The notes: a model not told the origin generated them from the letters alone. A stretch of 64,000 nt of DNA from Pseudomonas viridiflava (GCF_900583165.1 NZ_UTKY01000115.1:1-64000); one strand, 5' to 3'. Shown: positions 51,959 to 61,253, counted from the stretch's first letter. Numbers and translations are program-made.

Positions 51959-52743
51959 GGTTCCACGCTCTCGAACATCAGGCCAAGGGCATGTTTGAGA
52001 TCCACCAACAGGCTCATCCGGCCGACAATCAAGTCTTGCAGCAACGGCATGTACAGCAGCAGAAATGCCAGACCGGCCAGGCATTTGACCGGCATCGCCA
52101 ACGACGACACTTGCAATTGCGGGCTGTATAAACTCAGCAGCGCCACGCCGAATTCCAGTAACAGCAACACCGCGATAAAGGGCGCGGCGTACAGCATCAT
52201 GTGGGTAAAGGTATCGCCCATCAGCGTGAGGAACGTGGCAAACCCATCCGCTGCCGGCACCGGTAGCCAGACCGTGGCGGGCCAAATCAAGTAGCTGTCC
52301 CAGATCACCTGGGTCAGCACGCCCAGGCCCAAAGTCACCATCAGCAGGAAAATCGCCAACTGCTTGAACATATGGCCGATGGGCGTGGCATCCGGCCCCA
52401 GGGAAGGGTTGATTTGCCCCCCCGTCAAAGCCCCGCGCTGGTTGTCCAGCAGTGCCCCTACCGACTCGAACAACCAGAATGGCATGCACAACAACACACC
52501 GAGCAGGATGCCCAGGGCGGTCTCCTTCAACACCAACCCGCCGATCATCACTGCCGAATGCTCCTGGCCCTGCAAGGCCGCGTGAATACCCGGCGTCGGA
52601 ATCAGCGCCAGCACCATCACGATGACGTGCCGGGGCAAGCCGCGAATGTGTTGAAAACAGAAGGCCGGTACCAAAATCGCACAGGGATAGATACGTGCCA
52701 TGCCGATCACCAGGCTAGGCAAATACTCAAGGTAATCCTCCAC
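51955..52743 (-). CDS. hrcT: Type III secretion export-gate protein HrcT (SctT)
   Basis: A 262-residue polytopic protein of the YscT/FliR family (SLVIGMARIYPCAILVPAFC; LLLEFGVALLSLYSPQLQ). It forms the export gate with HrcR and HrcS. Full length. It follows hrcS after 10 bases. Confidence 0.96.
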   Translation of the reverse strand: MEDYLEYLPSLVIGMARIYPCAILVPAFCFQHIRGLPRHVIVMVLALIPTPGIHAALQGQEHSAVMIGGLVLKETALGILLGVLLCMPFWLFESVGALLDNQRGALTGGQINPSLGPDATPIGHMFKQLAIFLLMVTLGLGVLTQVIWDSYLIWPATVWLPVPAADGFATFLTLMGDTFTHMMLYAAPFIAVLLLLEFGVALLSLYSPQLQVSSLAMPVKCLAGLAFLLLYMPLLQDLIVGRMSLLVDLKHALGLMFESVEP

Positions 52744-52753
52744 GCGTGTTACC

Positions 52754-53017
52754 TCAGTTCAATGCCGAGCGGGCGATCATGTCGAAGGTCATATTGATCA
52801 GCTGGATCAACTCCACGCCAATCCAGCGGCCGGTCATCACCAAGGTTATGCCCACGGCCACCAGCTTGATACCGAAGGGCAGCGTCTGATCCTGAATCTG
52901 CATCAACGCCTGCACCAGGGAGGTCAACACGCCAACGATGACGGCCACTATCAGTGGCGGCGCAGACAGTACGACCACCAGCAGCATGCCCTGCTTGAAC
53001 AGTATGATCGGGTCCAT
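52754..53017 (-). CDS. hrcS: Type III secretion export-gate protein HrcS (SctS)
   Basis: An 87-residue protein with two membrane hairpin segments (LLVVVLSAPPLIVAVIVG; VAVGITLVMTGRWIGVEL) of the YscS/FliQ family. It is intact, although small, and lies 7 bases after hrcR. Confidence 0.95.
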   Translation of the reverse strand: MDPIILFKQGMLLVVVLSAPPLIVAVIVGVLTSLVQALMQIQDQTLPFGIKLVAVGITLVMTGRWIGVELIQLINMTFDMIARSALN

Positions 53018-53024
53018 ATACGCC

Positions 53025-53678
53025 TCAAAGGTAGGACAGGAACAGGCTGTCGAGCAGCCGTGACCACCCGGAAACCAACACGAATAACAACAGCTTGAGG
53101 GGCAGTGAAATGGTCATGGGCGAGACCATTTGCATGCCAAGCGCCAGCAGTAGATTGGAAACAATCAGGTCGATGACGATAAACGGGATATAGATCAGGA
53201 ACCCAATCTCGAACCCCGACTGCAACTGCGAGAGCACGTAGGCCGGAATCAGCAGGATGAGGTCCTCGCGGTGAGTGGCTTGGGCCATTTCCGGCGGCCA
53301 CAGGCGTACGCTGGTTTCCACCAGGTGCGTGAGAATGTCAGGGTCGGTATTGCGCAACATGAACGCACGCAATGGCTGGATCGCATGCGTGCTGGTGCTC
53401 TGAAACGCCTGAACGCTGCTCAGGTCCACCGGGTCGATCTTGACGACCTGCGCGACTTCATAACCCACCGGCGCCATGATGAACAACGTAGCCGCCAGGG
53501 CAATGCCATTGATCGCCATACTCGGTGGCACCTGCTGCACGCCCAGGGCATTGCGCGTAATCATCAGCACAATGACGATTTTCAGGAACGCGGTACACAC
53601 GATCAGCAGCATTGGCATCAACGACACAGCGCCCAGAAACAGCGCCAGCAGAACGGGGTCGATCCCCTGAAAGCTCAT
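53025..53678 (-). CDS. hrcR: Type III secretion export-gate protein HrcR (SctR)
   Basis: A 217-residue YscR/FliP-family protein with four membrane segments. Signature stretches are IVLMITRNALGVQQVPPSMA and LIPAYVLSQLQSGFEIGFLI. Full length and open, in contrast to the broken rscR reported for P. fluorescens SBW25. It overlaps hrcQ by 4 bases. Confidence 0.96.
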   Translation of the reverse strand: MSFQGIDPVLLALFLGAVSLMPMLLIVCTAFLKIVIVLMITRNALGVQQVPPSMAINGIALAATLFIMAPVGYEVAQVVKIDPVDLSSVQAFQSTSTHAIQPLRAFMLRNTDPDILTHLVETSVRLWPPEMAQATHREDLILLIPAYVLSQLQSGFEIGFLIYIPFIVIDLIVSNLLLALGMQMVSPMTISLPLKLLLFVLVSGWSRLLDSLFLSYL

Positions 53679-54706
53679 CGAGAAAAGATCACGCGGGACA
53701 ACTGCAGGCCCAGGCGCCCGTCCACGTCCACCAGCTTGCCCTGACCGATGGGGCGGTCACCGTAATACAGACCGGCGAGCCCGGGCGCATACCCCGATAC
53801 GCCAACCACCGAACCGGCAACCAGCTGGCGCAGCTCCCCCAGGGACAACTGCAGCGTACCGCAGCGAACGGTCAACCCCATGGAGAGCTCGTCAAACGGC
53901 TCAGGCCCGAGTACATCGACCGGCGCCTGGTCTTCGGTGACCGAAGGCTCGGTCCAATCAACATCATGACGTTGGTCTGCTAACACTTCATCCACACACG
54001 TGTCCTCTATTGAAAAAAGCGTAAAGCGCAAGGTGCCGCGGTCATCGTCCAGGCGCCCTCGCAGGCGACGCCGACCCAGGCACAAATGCCCCTCACCGTC
54101 GGCGTTGAACAGCGGCGTGCTCAGTAACAGCACGTCTCCCGGTCGTAGGCTGCTGACCTGGCTGATAGATAACTGCGAACGTCCAAGCAGCAGTGAAAGC
54201 GAGAGCGGCAACGAAGGCGGAAGCGACAATGCCAAGGGTTGCCAGGGACCTGCGGCGCACAAGGCCAGGAATGCATCTGGGGTCAGCGTCAGGCAATCCA
54301 CCACCCGGGACTGCCCCAACTTCACCGTCAGGCGACAGCTGAAATCAGCAGCGCGTACATCCGTCTTCAAGCGCATAAACCCAAACAGCGATTGCACTTG
54401 CGGGCTGAGTTGATGCTGGAATAAGGCCCAGAACCAGGCATCCGGGTCATTGCCCTGTGGAGCCAGTGTCACCGGGCAATCGCCGAGCAGGCTGAGCACT
54501 GGCCCGGGATCGCCAAACGTCAGCACACCCACCGCGGTTTCAAAGCCAAGGCAGGTAGGCTGGTTGGGGGCATGGCCTGGCTCCAAGATCAATTCGCCGT
54601 GCTGGTCGGCTACCTGAAAGGGCAGGCGCAAACCACACCCCAGTCGAAGCAAAGCGGCTACCCTGGCGGGGTCGACTACAGGCAACTTCAAAGGTGAAAC
54701 CCTCAT
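53675..54706 (-). CDS. hrcQ: Type III secretion C-ring protein HrcQ, unsplit (SctQ)
   Basis: A 343-residue YscQ/FliN-family protein of the cytoplasmic sorting platform. The C-terminal SpoA domain is at about residues 265-338 (LSMGLTVRCGTLQLSLGELR; VVGVSGYAPGLAGLYYGDRP). In P. syringae this protein is encoded as two genes (hrcQa and hrcQb); here it is a single open frame with a linker rich in Asp/Glu/Pro between the halves. It starts at ATG 54704-54706 in a 4-base overlap with hrpP. Confidence 0.92.
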   Translation of the reverse strand: MRVSPLKLPVVDPARVAALLRLGCGLRLPFQVADQHGELILEPGHAPNQPTCLGFETAVGVLTFGDPGPVLSLLGDCPVTLAPQGNDPDAWFWALFQHQLSPQVQSLFGFMRLKTDVRAADFSCRLTVKLGQSRVVDCLTLTPDAFLALCAAGPWQPLALSLPPSLPLSLSLLLGRSQLSISQVSSLRPGDVLLLSTPLFNADGEGHLCLGRRRLRGRLDDDRGTLRFTLFSIEDTCVDEVLADQRHDVDWTEPSVTEDQAPVDVLGPEPFDELSMGLTVRCGTLQLSLGELRQLVAGSVVGVSGYAPGLAGLYYGDRPIGQGKLVDVDGRLGLQLSRVIFSR

Positions 54707-55155
54707 GAACAGCCCGATGCGGTCACGGACAGGTGAATGGGCTGCCTCAAATCGGCGCTCAGGCGGTCCTGGCAGCGTTGTCGCGCACTGCCCAACCACA
54801 ACCGGGTGCGCTCTTCCTCGGCATCCAGCTCAACGTGCAAAACCCCTTGCTCGCGCCGTGCACTGATATCGACCCGACCCAATCGCGGCAGAAAAAAAGC
54901 CGCCTGCATCGGCCATTGGCTCGCGGTATTAAGGCGTACGGTCAATTGTTCGGCGAAGGCGTCGACCGTTGTCGAGTCAGTGGGTTTCATCGATGCACGC
55001 GGGGGGTGTTTCAAGCCCTTCCCTTCGTCTTCGCCGATAAACAGCTGCGAAAAGAAGCGGCTCTGCTCCCAGGGCAACACGATGCCTGCCGGGGTATCAC
55101 GCTCTTCACGCGAAGGGCGTGGGCGCTCCGGCTTGTCGGACGGGACTTGAGTCAT
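54703..55155 (-). CDS. hrpP: Type III secretion substrate-specificity switch HrpP (SctP)
   Basis: A 150-residue protein between hrpO and hrcQ. The N-terminal part is charged and Pro-rich (about 1-40), and the C-terminal part is a compact T3S4-like domain (FLPRLGRVDISARREQGVLH). HrpP controls the switch from pilin to effector export through HrcU. ATG at 55155 overlaps the hrpO stop by 4 bases. Confidence 0.82.
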   Translation of the reverse strand: MTQVPSDKPERPRPSREERDTPAGIVLPWEQSRFFSQLFIGEDEGKGLKHPPRASMKPTDSTTVDAFAEQLTVRLNTASQWPMQAAFFLPRLGRVDISARREQGVLHVELDAEEERTRLWLGSARQRCQDRLSADLRQPIHLSVTASGCS

Positions 55156-55595
55156 GGCATGTCCTGCGCCAACAGGGACGAAAGCTCCTGGAGTTTTTCG
55201 ACTTGACGCAGGCATTGGCTGACCTGCTTTTGCGCGAGCTGCACCTCAATGACGTGCGCCTCTTTCTGCCCCTGCAATGCGTGCAAACGGTCAACCTCTC
55301 GGAGGGTGCCGGCAGACAAGGTATGCTCCTTGGCCGCCCAGGCGTTGAGCGCCTGCAGCGACACAACGTGCCCCTGGTGTTCATTGAGCAACTGCGCGCT
55401 TTGCAGGGTTTGCTGGCGGCGCGATTGCTCCAGCGCGTCCTGGGCCTGGCCGATGTGCGTCAACAAGGCTTGCTGTTGTCGCTTGGCCTCACGCAACGTG
55501 CGCTCGGCACGATCGGTACGGTGCCTGCGCAGACGCCGCAGGGTTTCTAGCTCGGAAAGCGACACTTCAGAAAAGGGCTCTTCAGAAAGGGACAT
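55152..55595 (-). CDS. hrpO: Type III secretion stalk protein HrpO (SctO)
   Basis: A 147-residue, almost entirely coiled-coil protein (Arg/Glu/Gln-rich from residue 15 to the end), the FliJ/YscO-type stalk that couples the HrcN ATPase to HrcV. It overlaps hrcN by 14 bases. Confidence 0.85.
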   Translation of the reverse strand: MSLSEEPFSEVSLSELETLRRLRRHRTDRAERTLREAKRQQQALLTHIGQAQDALEQSRRQQTLQSAQLLNEHQGHVVSLQALNAWAAKEHTLSAGTLREVDRLHALQGQKEAHVIEVQLAQKQVSQCLRQVEKLQELSSLLAQDMP

Positions 55596-56940
55596 AGGCC
55601 GTCAACTCCGTCAGTTGTTCAAGGGTGGAAGGCAGTGGCGAGGGCTCGCGTAAGTCCTGGCGCAGGAAGGCGTCGACCGCCTGGCGGCTCTGCACGGCTC
55701 TGTCGGTAAGCTCGTCGTTGCCGGCTTGGTATTCCCCCAGCTTGAGCATCAGCTCGATCTGCTGGTACGCCGACAACAGCCGCCGCAGCGCGGTACCCGC
55801 CTTGATGTGCGCGGGCTCGGCCACATTGCTCAGGATTCGCGAAAGGCTAGCGAGGACGTCCACGGCCGGGTAATGCCCGCGCTCGGCAAGTTTGCGCGAC
55901 AGTACGATGTGACCGTCGAGCAGGGAGCGCACCTCATCGGCCACTGGGTCGCTCATGGAGTCTTGTTCGATCAGCACGGTGTAGATCGCCGTGATCACGC
56001 CGTCCTGGGTTAAGCCGGCGCGCTCCACCAGCCGCGGCAACAAGCTATAGACCGACGGCGGCAAACCACCGCGCCCCAATGGTTCACCTGCAGCCAAGCC
56101 GATCTCACGCTGAGCCCGCGCAAAGCGGGTCAGAGAGTCGATCAATAACAACACCCGCTTGCCCTTCCGGCGAAACCCCTCGGCAAGGGCCGTAGCGGTG
56201 AACGCTGCGCGTGCCCGCTCCATGCTGGAGCGATCGGACGTGGCGCACACCAATACCGCCTTGGCACGCAACGTGTCATCCAACTCATGATCAAGAAACT
56301 CACGCAATTCGCGCCCCCGCTCGCCAATCAGGCCGAACACGATGACGTCGCACGCTACGTTGCGGGCGATCTCCGCCAGCAACGTGGTCTTGCCGCAACC
56401 GGCACCGGCAAACAGGCCGACACGCTGGCCTTCACCCAGGGTCAGTAAGCCATCAATCGAGCGCACCCCGGTGGCCAGCGCCTGGTTGATACGCGGACGT
56501 TCGGTGGGCAGCGGCGCTTCACATAGCACGGGGGTTGCCTCCTGCGTATCCGCATCGACAAACGCGCCGGCCCCGTCACCCGCAATCGGTCGCCCAAAAC
56601 CATCGAGCACCTGCCCCAGCAGGTCATCTCCCACACGCACGCGATGAGGCACTCCCAGGCGCTCCACGCTGGCCCCCACCTGCACCCCTTCCAGGTTACC
56701 CAGAGCACTGAGCACGGCGTCCTGATGGTCGAAGCCAATAATCTCAGCCAGCATGCTGTCACCGCCGGCTTTGTCCACCCTGCACAGGTCACCGATGCGC
56801 GCCTGGGGCAACCGGCATTGCAGCAACATGCCATTGACGCGCTGGATGCGACCACGCACCGCGACCGGCGCAAACGTGGCCAGGTGACTGACCTGACGTT
56901 GCTGCCAGGCATTCAGACGGGACTGCAGGTCCTGGCTCAC
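55582..56940 (-). CDS. hrcN: Type III secretion ATPase HrcN (SctN)
   Basis: A 452-residue F1-beta-like hexameric ATPase that unfolds and releases export substrates. Walker A is GAGCGKTT (about 179-186), Walker B is VLLLIDSLTRFARAQREIG, and the FGLIGERGRELREFLDHEL motif is fully conserved. It is one of the best-conserved genes in the cluster and overlaps hrpQ by 4 bases. Confidence 0.98.
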   Translation of the reverse strand: MSQDLQSRLNAWQQRQVSHLATFAPVAVRGRIQRVNGMLLQCRLPQARIGDLCRVDKAGGDSMLAEIIGFDHQDAVLSALGNLEGVQVGASVERLGVPHRVRVGDDLLGQVLDGFGRPIAGDGAGAFVDADTQEATPVLCEAPLPTERPRINQALATGVRSIDGLLTLGEGQRVGLFAGAGCGKTTLLAEIARNVACDVIVFGLIGERGRELREFLDHELDDTLRAKAVLVCATSDRSSMERARAAFTATALAEGFRRKGKRVLLLIDSLTRFARAQREIGLAAGEPLGRGGLPPSVYSLLPRLVERAGLTQDGVITAIYTVLIEQDSMSDPVADEVRSLLDGHIVLSRKLAERGHYPAVDVLASLSRILSNVAEPAHIKAGTALRRLLSAYQQIELMLKLGEYQAGNDELTDRAVQSRQAVDAFLRQDLREPSPLPSTLEQLTELTAYVPF

Positions 56941-57830
56941 CAGCGCACCTCATAGCGCTGCCGGCCATCGAAGACCAGCCGACCGTTATCGATGGAAACC
57001 AGGCGCAGCCCTTCCACCTCATCACCCAGAAACAGGCGTTGCCCGCCCTCCAGGACGACATGCCCATTCGCCCCACCGACGATCTGCACGATCTTGAACG
57101 GCGGCTGGCTGCTGGTTTCGCGCACCCGGCTCATGACCGGAACCGGGCTGTCGAACCGCTCGGTGAAACGGGCAAGCATGCGCGACAGCAATGCCATCTG
57201 CTCTTGAGAGACTTCACCAGTGAGTGAAACCTGCCCATTGACCACTTGCAAAGTCACCCGCTGCGCCAAGTCACGCTCGGTGAGCATCTTCAGCAATTGC
57301 TGACGCACTTCGGGGGCAGAGCCCAGCTCAATTTTTTTCAGGGTGGCCTGTATTGATGAAGCCTGAGGCTGGCTGTCTTCAGCGTTCATCATGCCTACCG
57401 CCGTGACCAGGATCGCGATCAGCAGCAGCCCCCACATCCAAGACTTTTGTGTCGCTTTGGGCATTGTGCTCAACGAAAGCTTTTGCGGGGGCTCCTGGGA
57501 ATCCTGCGGCAAAGCGGCTTCCGGTTCATCGGGCCACGGCTGATCGGCAAGGGACACGCTGAGTCGGATACCGCTGATGGAAAACGGCAAGTCCACCGCC
57601 AAGTCGGCAATCTGCGCTACCACTGTCCCGAAGGCGTCTTGCACCAACCCCGCTTCGGCCTGTACGCACCAACGGTCCTCGATCCGTCGCACCCATACGT
57701 GGCGTTGCGCAATGGCCGGATCGTGAAGCACCAGATCAGCGTCTGTGCTGGCGCCAATGCACCATTGCTCACCGAACAGCGGCAAAGCCGCACCCTGCTG
57801 CGAACCATTGAGCACGCGCAATTCAAACAT
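56937..57830 (-). CDS. hrpQ: Type III secretion inner-ring protein HrpQ (SctD)
   Basis: A 297-residue bitopic membrane protein of the YscD/PrgH type. The N-terminal cytoplasmic FHA domain covers about residues 1-95 (EQWCIGASTDADLVLHDP), one membrane segment is at about 131-148, and the periplasmic part has BON-like ring modules (TLQVVNGQVSLTGEVSQEQ). It lies 48 bases after hrcV, the largest gap in this block. Confidence 0.9.
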   Translation of the reverse strand: MFELRVLNGSQQGAALPLFGEQWCIGASTDADLVLHDPAIAQRHVWVRRIEDRWCVQAEAGLVQDAFGTVVAQIADLAVDLPFSISGIRLSVSLADQPWPDEPEAALPQDSQEPPQKLSLSTMPKATQKSWMWGLLLIAILVTAVGMMNAEDSQPQASSIQATLKKIELGSAPEVRQQLLKMLTERDLAQRVTLQVVNGQVSLTGEVSQEQMALLSRMLARFTERFDSPVPVMSRVRETSSQPPFKIVQIVGGANGHVVLEGGQRLFLGDEVEGLRLVSIDNGRLVFDGRQRYEVRW

Positions 57831-57878
57831 TGTCAGCCCTCACGGCTGCGCGCATCCAGCGGGCATGACGCCGTAGAT

Positions 57879-59972
57879 TCATGCCACCGCCTCGTGCAGT
57901 TGACCATCGCCGTCCAGATCAAAACGCCCCAGCACCTTCACCTTCGACGCACTGCCCAGCTCGGCGAACGACAGCACCGGCACATGGTTGAATTCCTCTA
58001 ACAGCAGCGTCCGCAGCGGGCTGCGCAGATCTTGCGCCACAAGCAGCACCCGCTTGCTTTTAGCGCGCAGTGGGAAGGCCTGTTTGAGCAAGCCGATGAG
58101 CACCGCGCTACTGTCGCTGTCGAGGGCGAAAAACACCCCGGTTTGTGTCTGACGCAAGCCTTCGCGCAGGATGTTTTCGGTATGTGGCGATAGCAGCCAG
58201 GCATGTAGCCCGTCAGCTTCACTGTGCTGGTGAAAAATGTGCGCCTTGAGGGCTATCCGTGCATAGTCGGCCAGTGCCTCCGGCTCACGTTCGTGCTGGC
58301 CATACTCCACCAGCGACTCGACTATCAAGCGCACGGCACGCAACGGTACTCCCTCACTGGCCAGGCGTTGCAGCACAGCTGAAAACCTCGACAGCGGCAT
58401 GATCCGCTGAACCTCCTGCACCAACTCAGGCTGGCTTGTCTCCAGCCAACTGAGGATCGACTTGCTTTCCTGTACCCCCAGAAACTGCGGGCCGCTGAGC
58501 ATCATCGCGCGACTCATGCGCTCGAGAAGCAAGGCCTGCGCCGTGAAGCGCTCCAACCGCTCGTCATCAAGCAAGGGATGGGCTGGCGGCAACCACATCC
58601 AGTCCTCTTCTTCCCTTGAGACCTGGCCTCTTCTGCCCTCCTCCACTTCCTCAGCCAAGCCGGAATGCTCTACCGCTACCCAATCTCCGATTGTCGCCTT
58701 GAGGACCGGAATTTCATGCACGCAGAAGCGCAGCTCGTCGTACTCCAATGAAGGCAAGAACTCGATTTCAAAGCCCGGGAGTGTCAGGCCCAGGCTGGTC
58801 ACCAACCCATTGCGGGTCTGGCGAATGCGCTGTATCAGTTCTGTGATGAAGCGACTGTCCTGCAAGTGAGAAGGAAGCTGCAACAGGTACGGTCGTGAAG
58901 GGTCGAACGCACGCAGGTCTTCATCACCATTGTCGTGCGCCGCAGTGGAGTCGGCGTCCGCTCCTTCCAGCGCGGCCTGTCGCTTTCGCTCCTGCGCCAG
59001 GTAGTACCCCAGAGAACCCGTGACCAGCGCAATGAGAATAAACACCACCGTCGGCATTCCGGGCAATGCGGCAAACGCCAGCATCCCCACCGACGCGATC
59101 ATCCAGCTCTTGGGCTCGCTGGTCATTTGCCGGGCGATTTCAGCCCCCATGTTGGTCACGCCCCGGCGGGCGTCCGGTGCGACGCGGGTAATGATCATGC
59201 CAGCGGTCAGGGAGATCAGCAGGGCCGGGATCTGTGCGATCAAGCCATCACCGATGGTCAGTACCGAGTACAACGCCATGGAGTCGGCAGCGCTCATGCC
59301 GTGCTGAAACATGCCAGTGGTAAAGCCGCCCAGCAGGTTGATCACCACGATCACCAAGCCGGCAATCGCATCGCCTTTGACGAATTTCATCGCACCATCC
59401 ATGGCGCCGAACAATTGGCTTTCGCGGGATAACTGCTCGCGCTTGTCCCGTGCCTGCGCACCGTCGATCAAGCCGGCACGCAGATCGCTGTCGATGGACA
59501 TCTGCTTGCCGGGCATTGCATCCAGGCTAAAACGCGCAGCCACTTCAGCGACCCTTTCCGACCCCTTGGTGATCACCAGGAAGTTGACGATGGTAAGGAT
59601 CAGAAAGATCACCAAGCCCACTGCCAGGTTGCCGCCCACCACGAAATTACCGAACGCCTCGACAATGTCTCCCGCGTCTTGCTCCAGCAGAATCAAACGC
59701 GTAGTGGCGATCGACAACGCGAGCCGAAACATGGTGGTCAGCAGCAAAATCGATGGAAAGGATGAGAATGCCAATGGCCCAGGCAGATACAGCGCGAGCA
59801 CAATCAACAGGCAGGAAATACAAATATTGAGCGCGATCAGGATATCCACCAGCCACGTCGGCAGCGGCACGATGAAGATAAACACAATCGCCATGACTAC
59901 CACCGCGCCCAGCACTTCGGCACGTTGCGCCACCTTCAGCAGCACCCGGTTGACGCTCGCCAACGCGGTCAA
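57879..59972 (-). CDS. hrcV: Type III secretion major export-gate protein HrcV (SctV)
   Basis: A 697-residue FHIPEP-family protein. The N-terminal half has about eight membrane segments; typical motifs are DAMPGKQMSIDSDLRAGLID and GLVIVVINLLGGFTTGM. The C-terminal half is the nonameric cytoplasmic ring (VHEIPVLKATIGDWVAVEHS). It is full length and overlaps hrpJ by 4 bases. Confidence 0.97.
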   Translation of the reverse strand: MTALASVNRVLLKVAQRAEVLGAVVVMAIVFIFIVPLPTWLVDILIALNICISCLLIVLALYLPGPLAFSSFPSILLLTTMFRLALSIATTRLILLEQDAGDIVEAFGNFVVGGNLAVGLVIFLILTIVNFLVITKGSERVAEVAARFSLDAMPGKQMSIDSDLRAGLIDGAQARDKREQLSRESQLFGAMDGAMKFVKGDAIAGLVIVVINLLGGFTTGMFQHGMSAADSMALYSVLTIGDGLIAQIPALLISLTAGMIITRVAPDARRGVTNMGAEIARQMTSEPKSWMIASVGMLAFAALPGMPTVVFILIALVTGSLGYYLAQERKRQAALEGADADSTAAHDNGDEDLRAFDPSRPYLLQLPSHLQDSRFITELIQRIRQTRNGLVTSLGLTLPGFEIEFLPSLEYDELRFCVHEIPVLKATIGDWVAVEHSGLAEEVEEGRRGQVSREEEDWMWLPPAHPLLDDERLERFTAQALLLERMSRAMMLSGPQFLGVQESKSILSWLETSQPELVQEVQRIMPLSRFSAVLQRLASEGVPLRAVRLIVESLVEYGQHEREPEALADYARIALKAHIFHQHSEADGLHAWLLSPHTENILREGLRQTQTGVFFALDSDSSAVLIGLLKQAFPLRAKSKRVLLVAQDLRSPLRTLLLEEFNHVPVLSFAELGSASKVKVLGRFDLDGDGQLHEAVA

Positions 59973-61045
59973 GCCTTGGCCCTCGTCATCAGACCTGAGC
60001 GCGAGGGTAATTTCTCCTGCCGGGTGAGCTCATCCATCACCAGCAGAACGGTATTCAAGCCGTCTTGACGCCCGCGTGAGTCACGCCACAACGCCAGCGG
60101 CAAGCTCTTGAGCATCGGGTAAATGCCATTGAGGCTAATCAACTGACTGGCGCACGATGGGCCAGTCAGGTCCCCCGCCAGCCGTTGAACTTCGGCAGAT
60201 GCAATGACGCCGCCGGCATAGCCAAGCAAGCGCTGAAGCAGCACCACTGCGTCGTGTTCCACCTTCAGGCGTTGGATCAACTGCGCGCAATTGCTCAACG
60301 CGCCGCCCAACTCTGCGCAGCTTTGCAGCCCCACCAGCAACGTGCGCAATTTGGCAGAAGGAATTGATGAAGCCTGCGCTGCAATATCGTCGGCGAGGGC
60401 GCGGCGCATGACGTTGAGCCCGACCGCGAATTGCTCGCCGCCATAGACCCCCAACAGTGACTGCATCATGGTTGCCAGGGATTGGCGCAGTACCACAGTG
60501 GCGTAGTAAAGCGTGCGCACGGCCTGACGTTCTTGCGGGTCGTCAGTGGCGACATGCAATGCCATCGCGATGTTAAGACCGGCCTGGATTTCCCGCTTGT
60601 AGCGCATTTCCAGTCTGGCCAGTGCATCGCGCGCCAGTGCAGCTTCGATCTTGCGCACCTCGGCTTCGGCCTGGGCCGTGATCTGGCGAAGTACCACATA
60701 GGTGCGTGCCGGATCATTGCCGGTGAGTTCCAGCAACTTGTCGACGCTGGGCTGTTGCAAGAGTTGCAGGCGCACGCGACGAGCGATCGACGCCAGACTC
60801 GCCTGGGCTGGGTGCCCCAATTGATCATATAGCTGCGACAGCTGCTCGACCGGGGTCACTCGAACGCCCATCGACCGCTGACCCAAGGCCTTGCTGTTCA
60901 GCGCCACTTCCTGACTGAAGAGGTTGGCAAGATCATCGCCAACTGGCGGCGCCGCTGTCGGTGTCTGGGCCCGCGCCGCACTGATGGCAGCCGGCTGATC
61001 CAGGCTATGAAGCGTATGCACATCGGGAGCGGATTCGACTTTCAT
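59969..61045 (-). CDS. hrpJ: Type III secretion gatekeeper HrpJ (SctW)
   Basis: A 358-residue protein of the YopN/InvE/HrpJ family, which controls the order of secretion. The family core is helical (RLEMRYKREIQAGLNIAMAL; LRTLLVGLQSCAELGGALSN). The start at 61045 (MKVESAPDVHTL) is set by the hrp box 29 bases upstream; the longer frame starting at 61183 begins upstream of the promoter. It is the first gene of the eleven-gene minus-strand operon ending at hrcU. Confidence 0.9.
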   Translation of the reverse strand: MKVESAPDVHTLHSLDQPAAISAARAQTPTAAPPVGDDLANLFSQEVALNSKALGQRSMGVRVTPVEQLSQLYDQLGHPAQASLASIARRVRLQLLQQPSVDKLLELTGNDPARTYVVLRQITAQAEAEVRKIEAALARDALARLEMRYKREIQAGLNIAMALHVATDDPQERQAVRTLYYATVVLRQSLATMMQSLLGVYGGEQFAVGLNVMRRALADDIAAQASSIPSAKLRTLLVGLQSCAELGGALSNCAQLIQRLKVEHDAVVLLQRLLGYAGGVIASAEVQRLAGDLTGPSCASQLISLNGIYPMLKSLPLALWRDSRGRQDGLNTVLLVMDELTRQEKLPSRSGLMTRAKA

Positions 61046-61073
61046 GGGCGGGCCGGTACAGGAAGTGTGAGCT

Positions 61074-61102
61074 TGTGTGGCAACACCCTCTGGTTCGGTT
61101 CC
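61074..61102 (-). promoter_or_regulatory. hrp box (HrpL promoter) before hrpJ
   Basis: On the minus strand GGAACC (61102-61097), 16 bases, then CCACACA (61080-61074): a perfect match to GGAACC-N16-CCACNNA. It lies 28 bases before the hrpJ start and should drive the whole hrpJ-to-hrcU block; I found no second hrp box within it. Confidence 0.92.
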
Positions 61103-61236
61103 ATGAATATCAGCATTGAGCTGCATTTTGAAAAGACTGGCACGGCCACAGACGGCTTTGTGCAAACCGCTGCGCAAAAACACTCAATTTCAAGATATTT
61201 AACTATATAAATCAGGTAGTTATGTATTTTTTCCGC

Positions 61237-61253
61237 TTGGCACATCCAGTGCT
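61237..61253 (+). promoter_or_regulatory. Sigma54 (-24/-12) promoter of hrpL
   Basis: TTGGCACATCCAGTGCT has the invariant GG (61239-61240) and GC (61251-61252) exactly 12 bases apart, and TTGGCAC matches the -24 consensus. The predicted start is near 61264, leaving about 43 bases of leader. This is the expected target of the HrpS-type activator. Confidence 0.9.

Noticed and set aside
50861..52489. A 542-residue version of HrcU with about 177 extra N-terminal residues
   Set aside because: The extension is the out-of-frame shadow of hrcT; the correct start is MSDSGEKKHA at 51958, with a 4-base overlap.
61046..61183. HrpJ extended to a start at 61183
   Set aside because: The hrp box at 61074-61102 lies inside that extension, so the transcript would begin after the proposed start.
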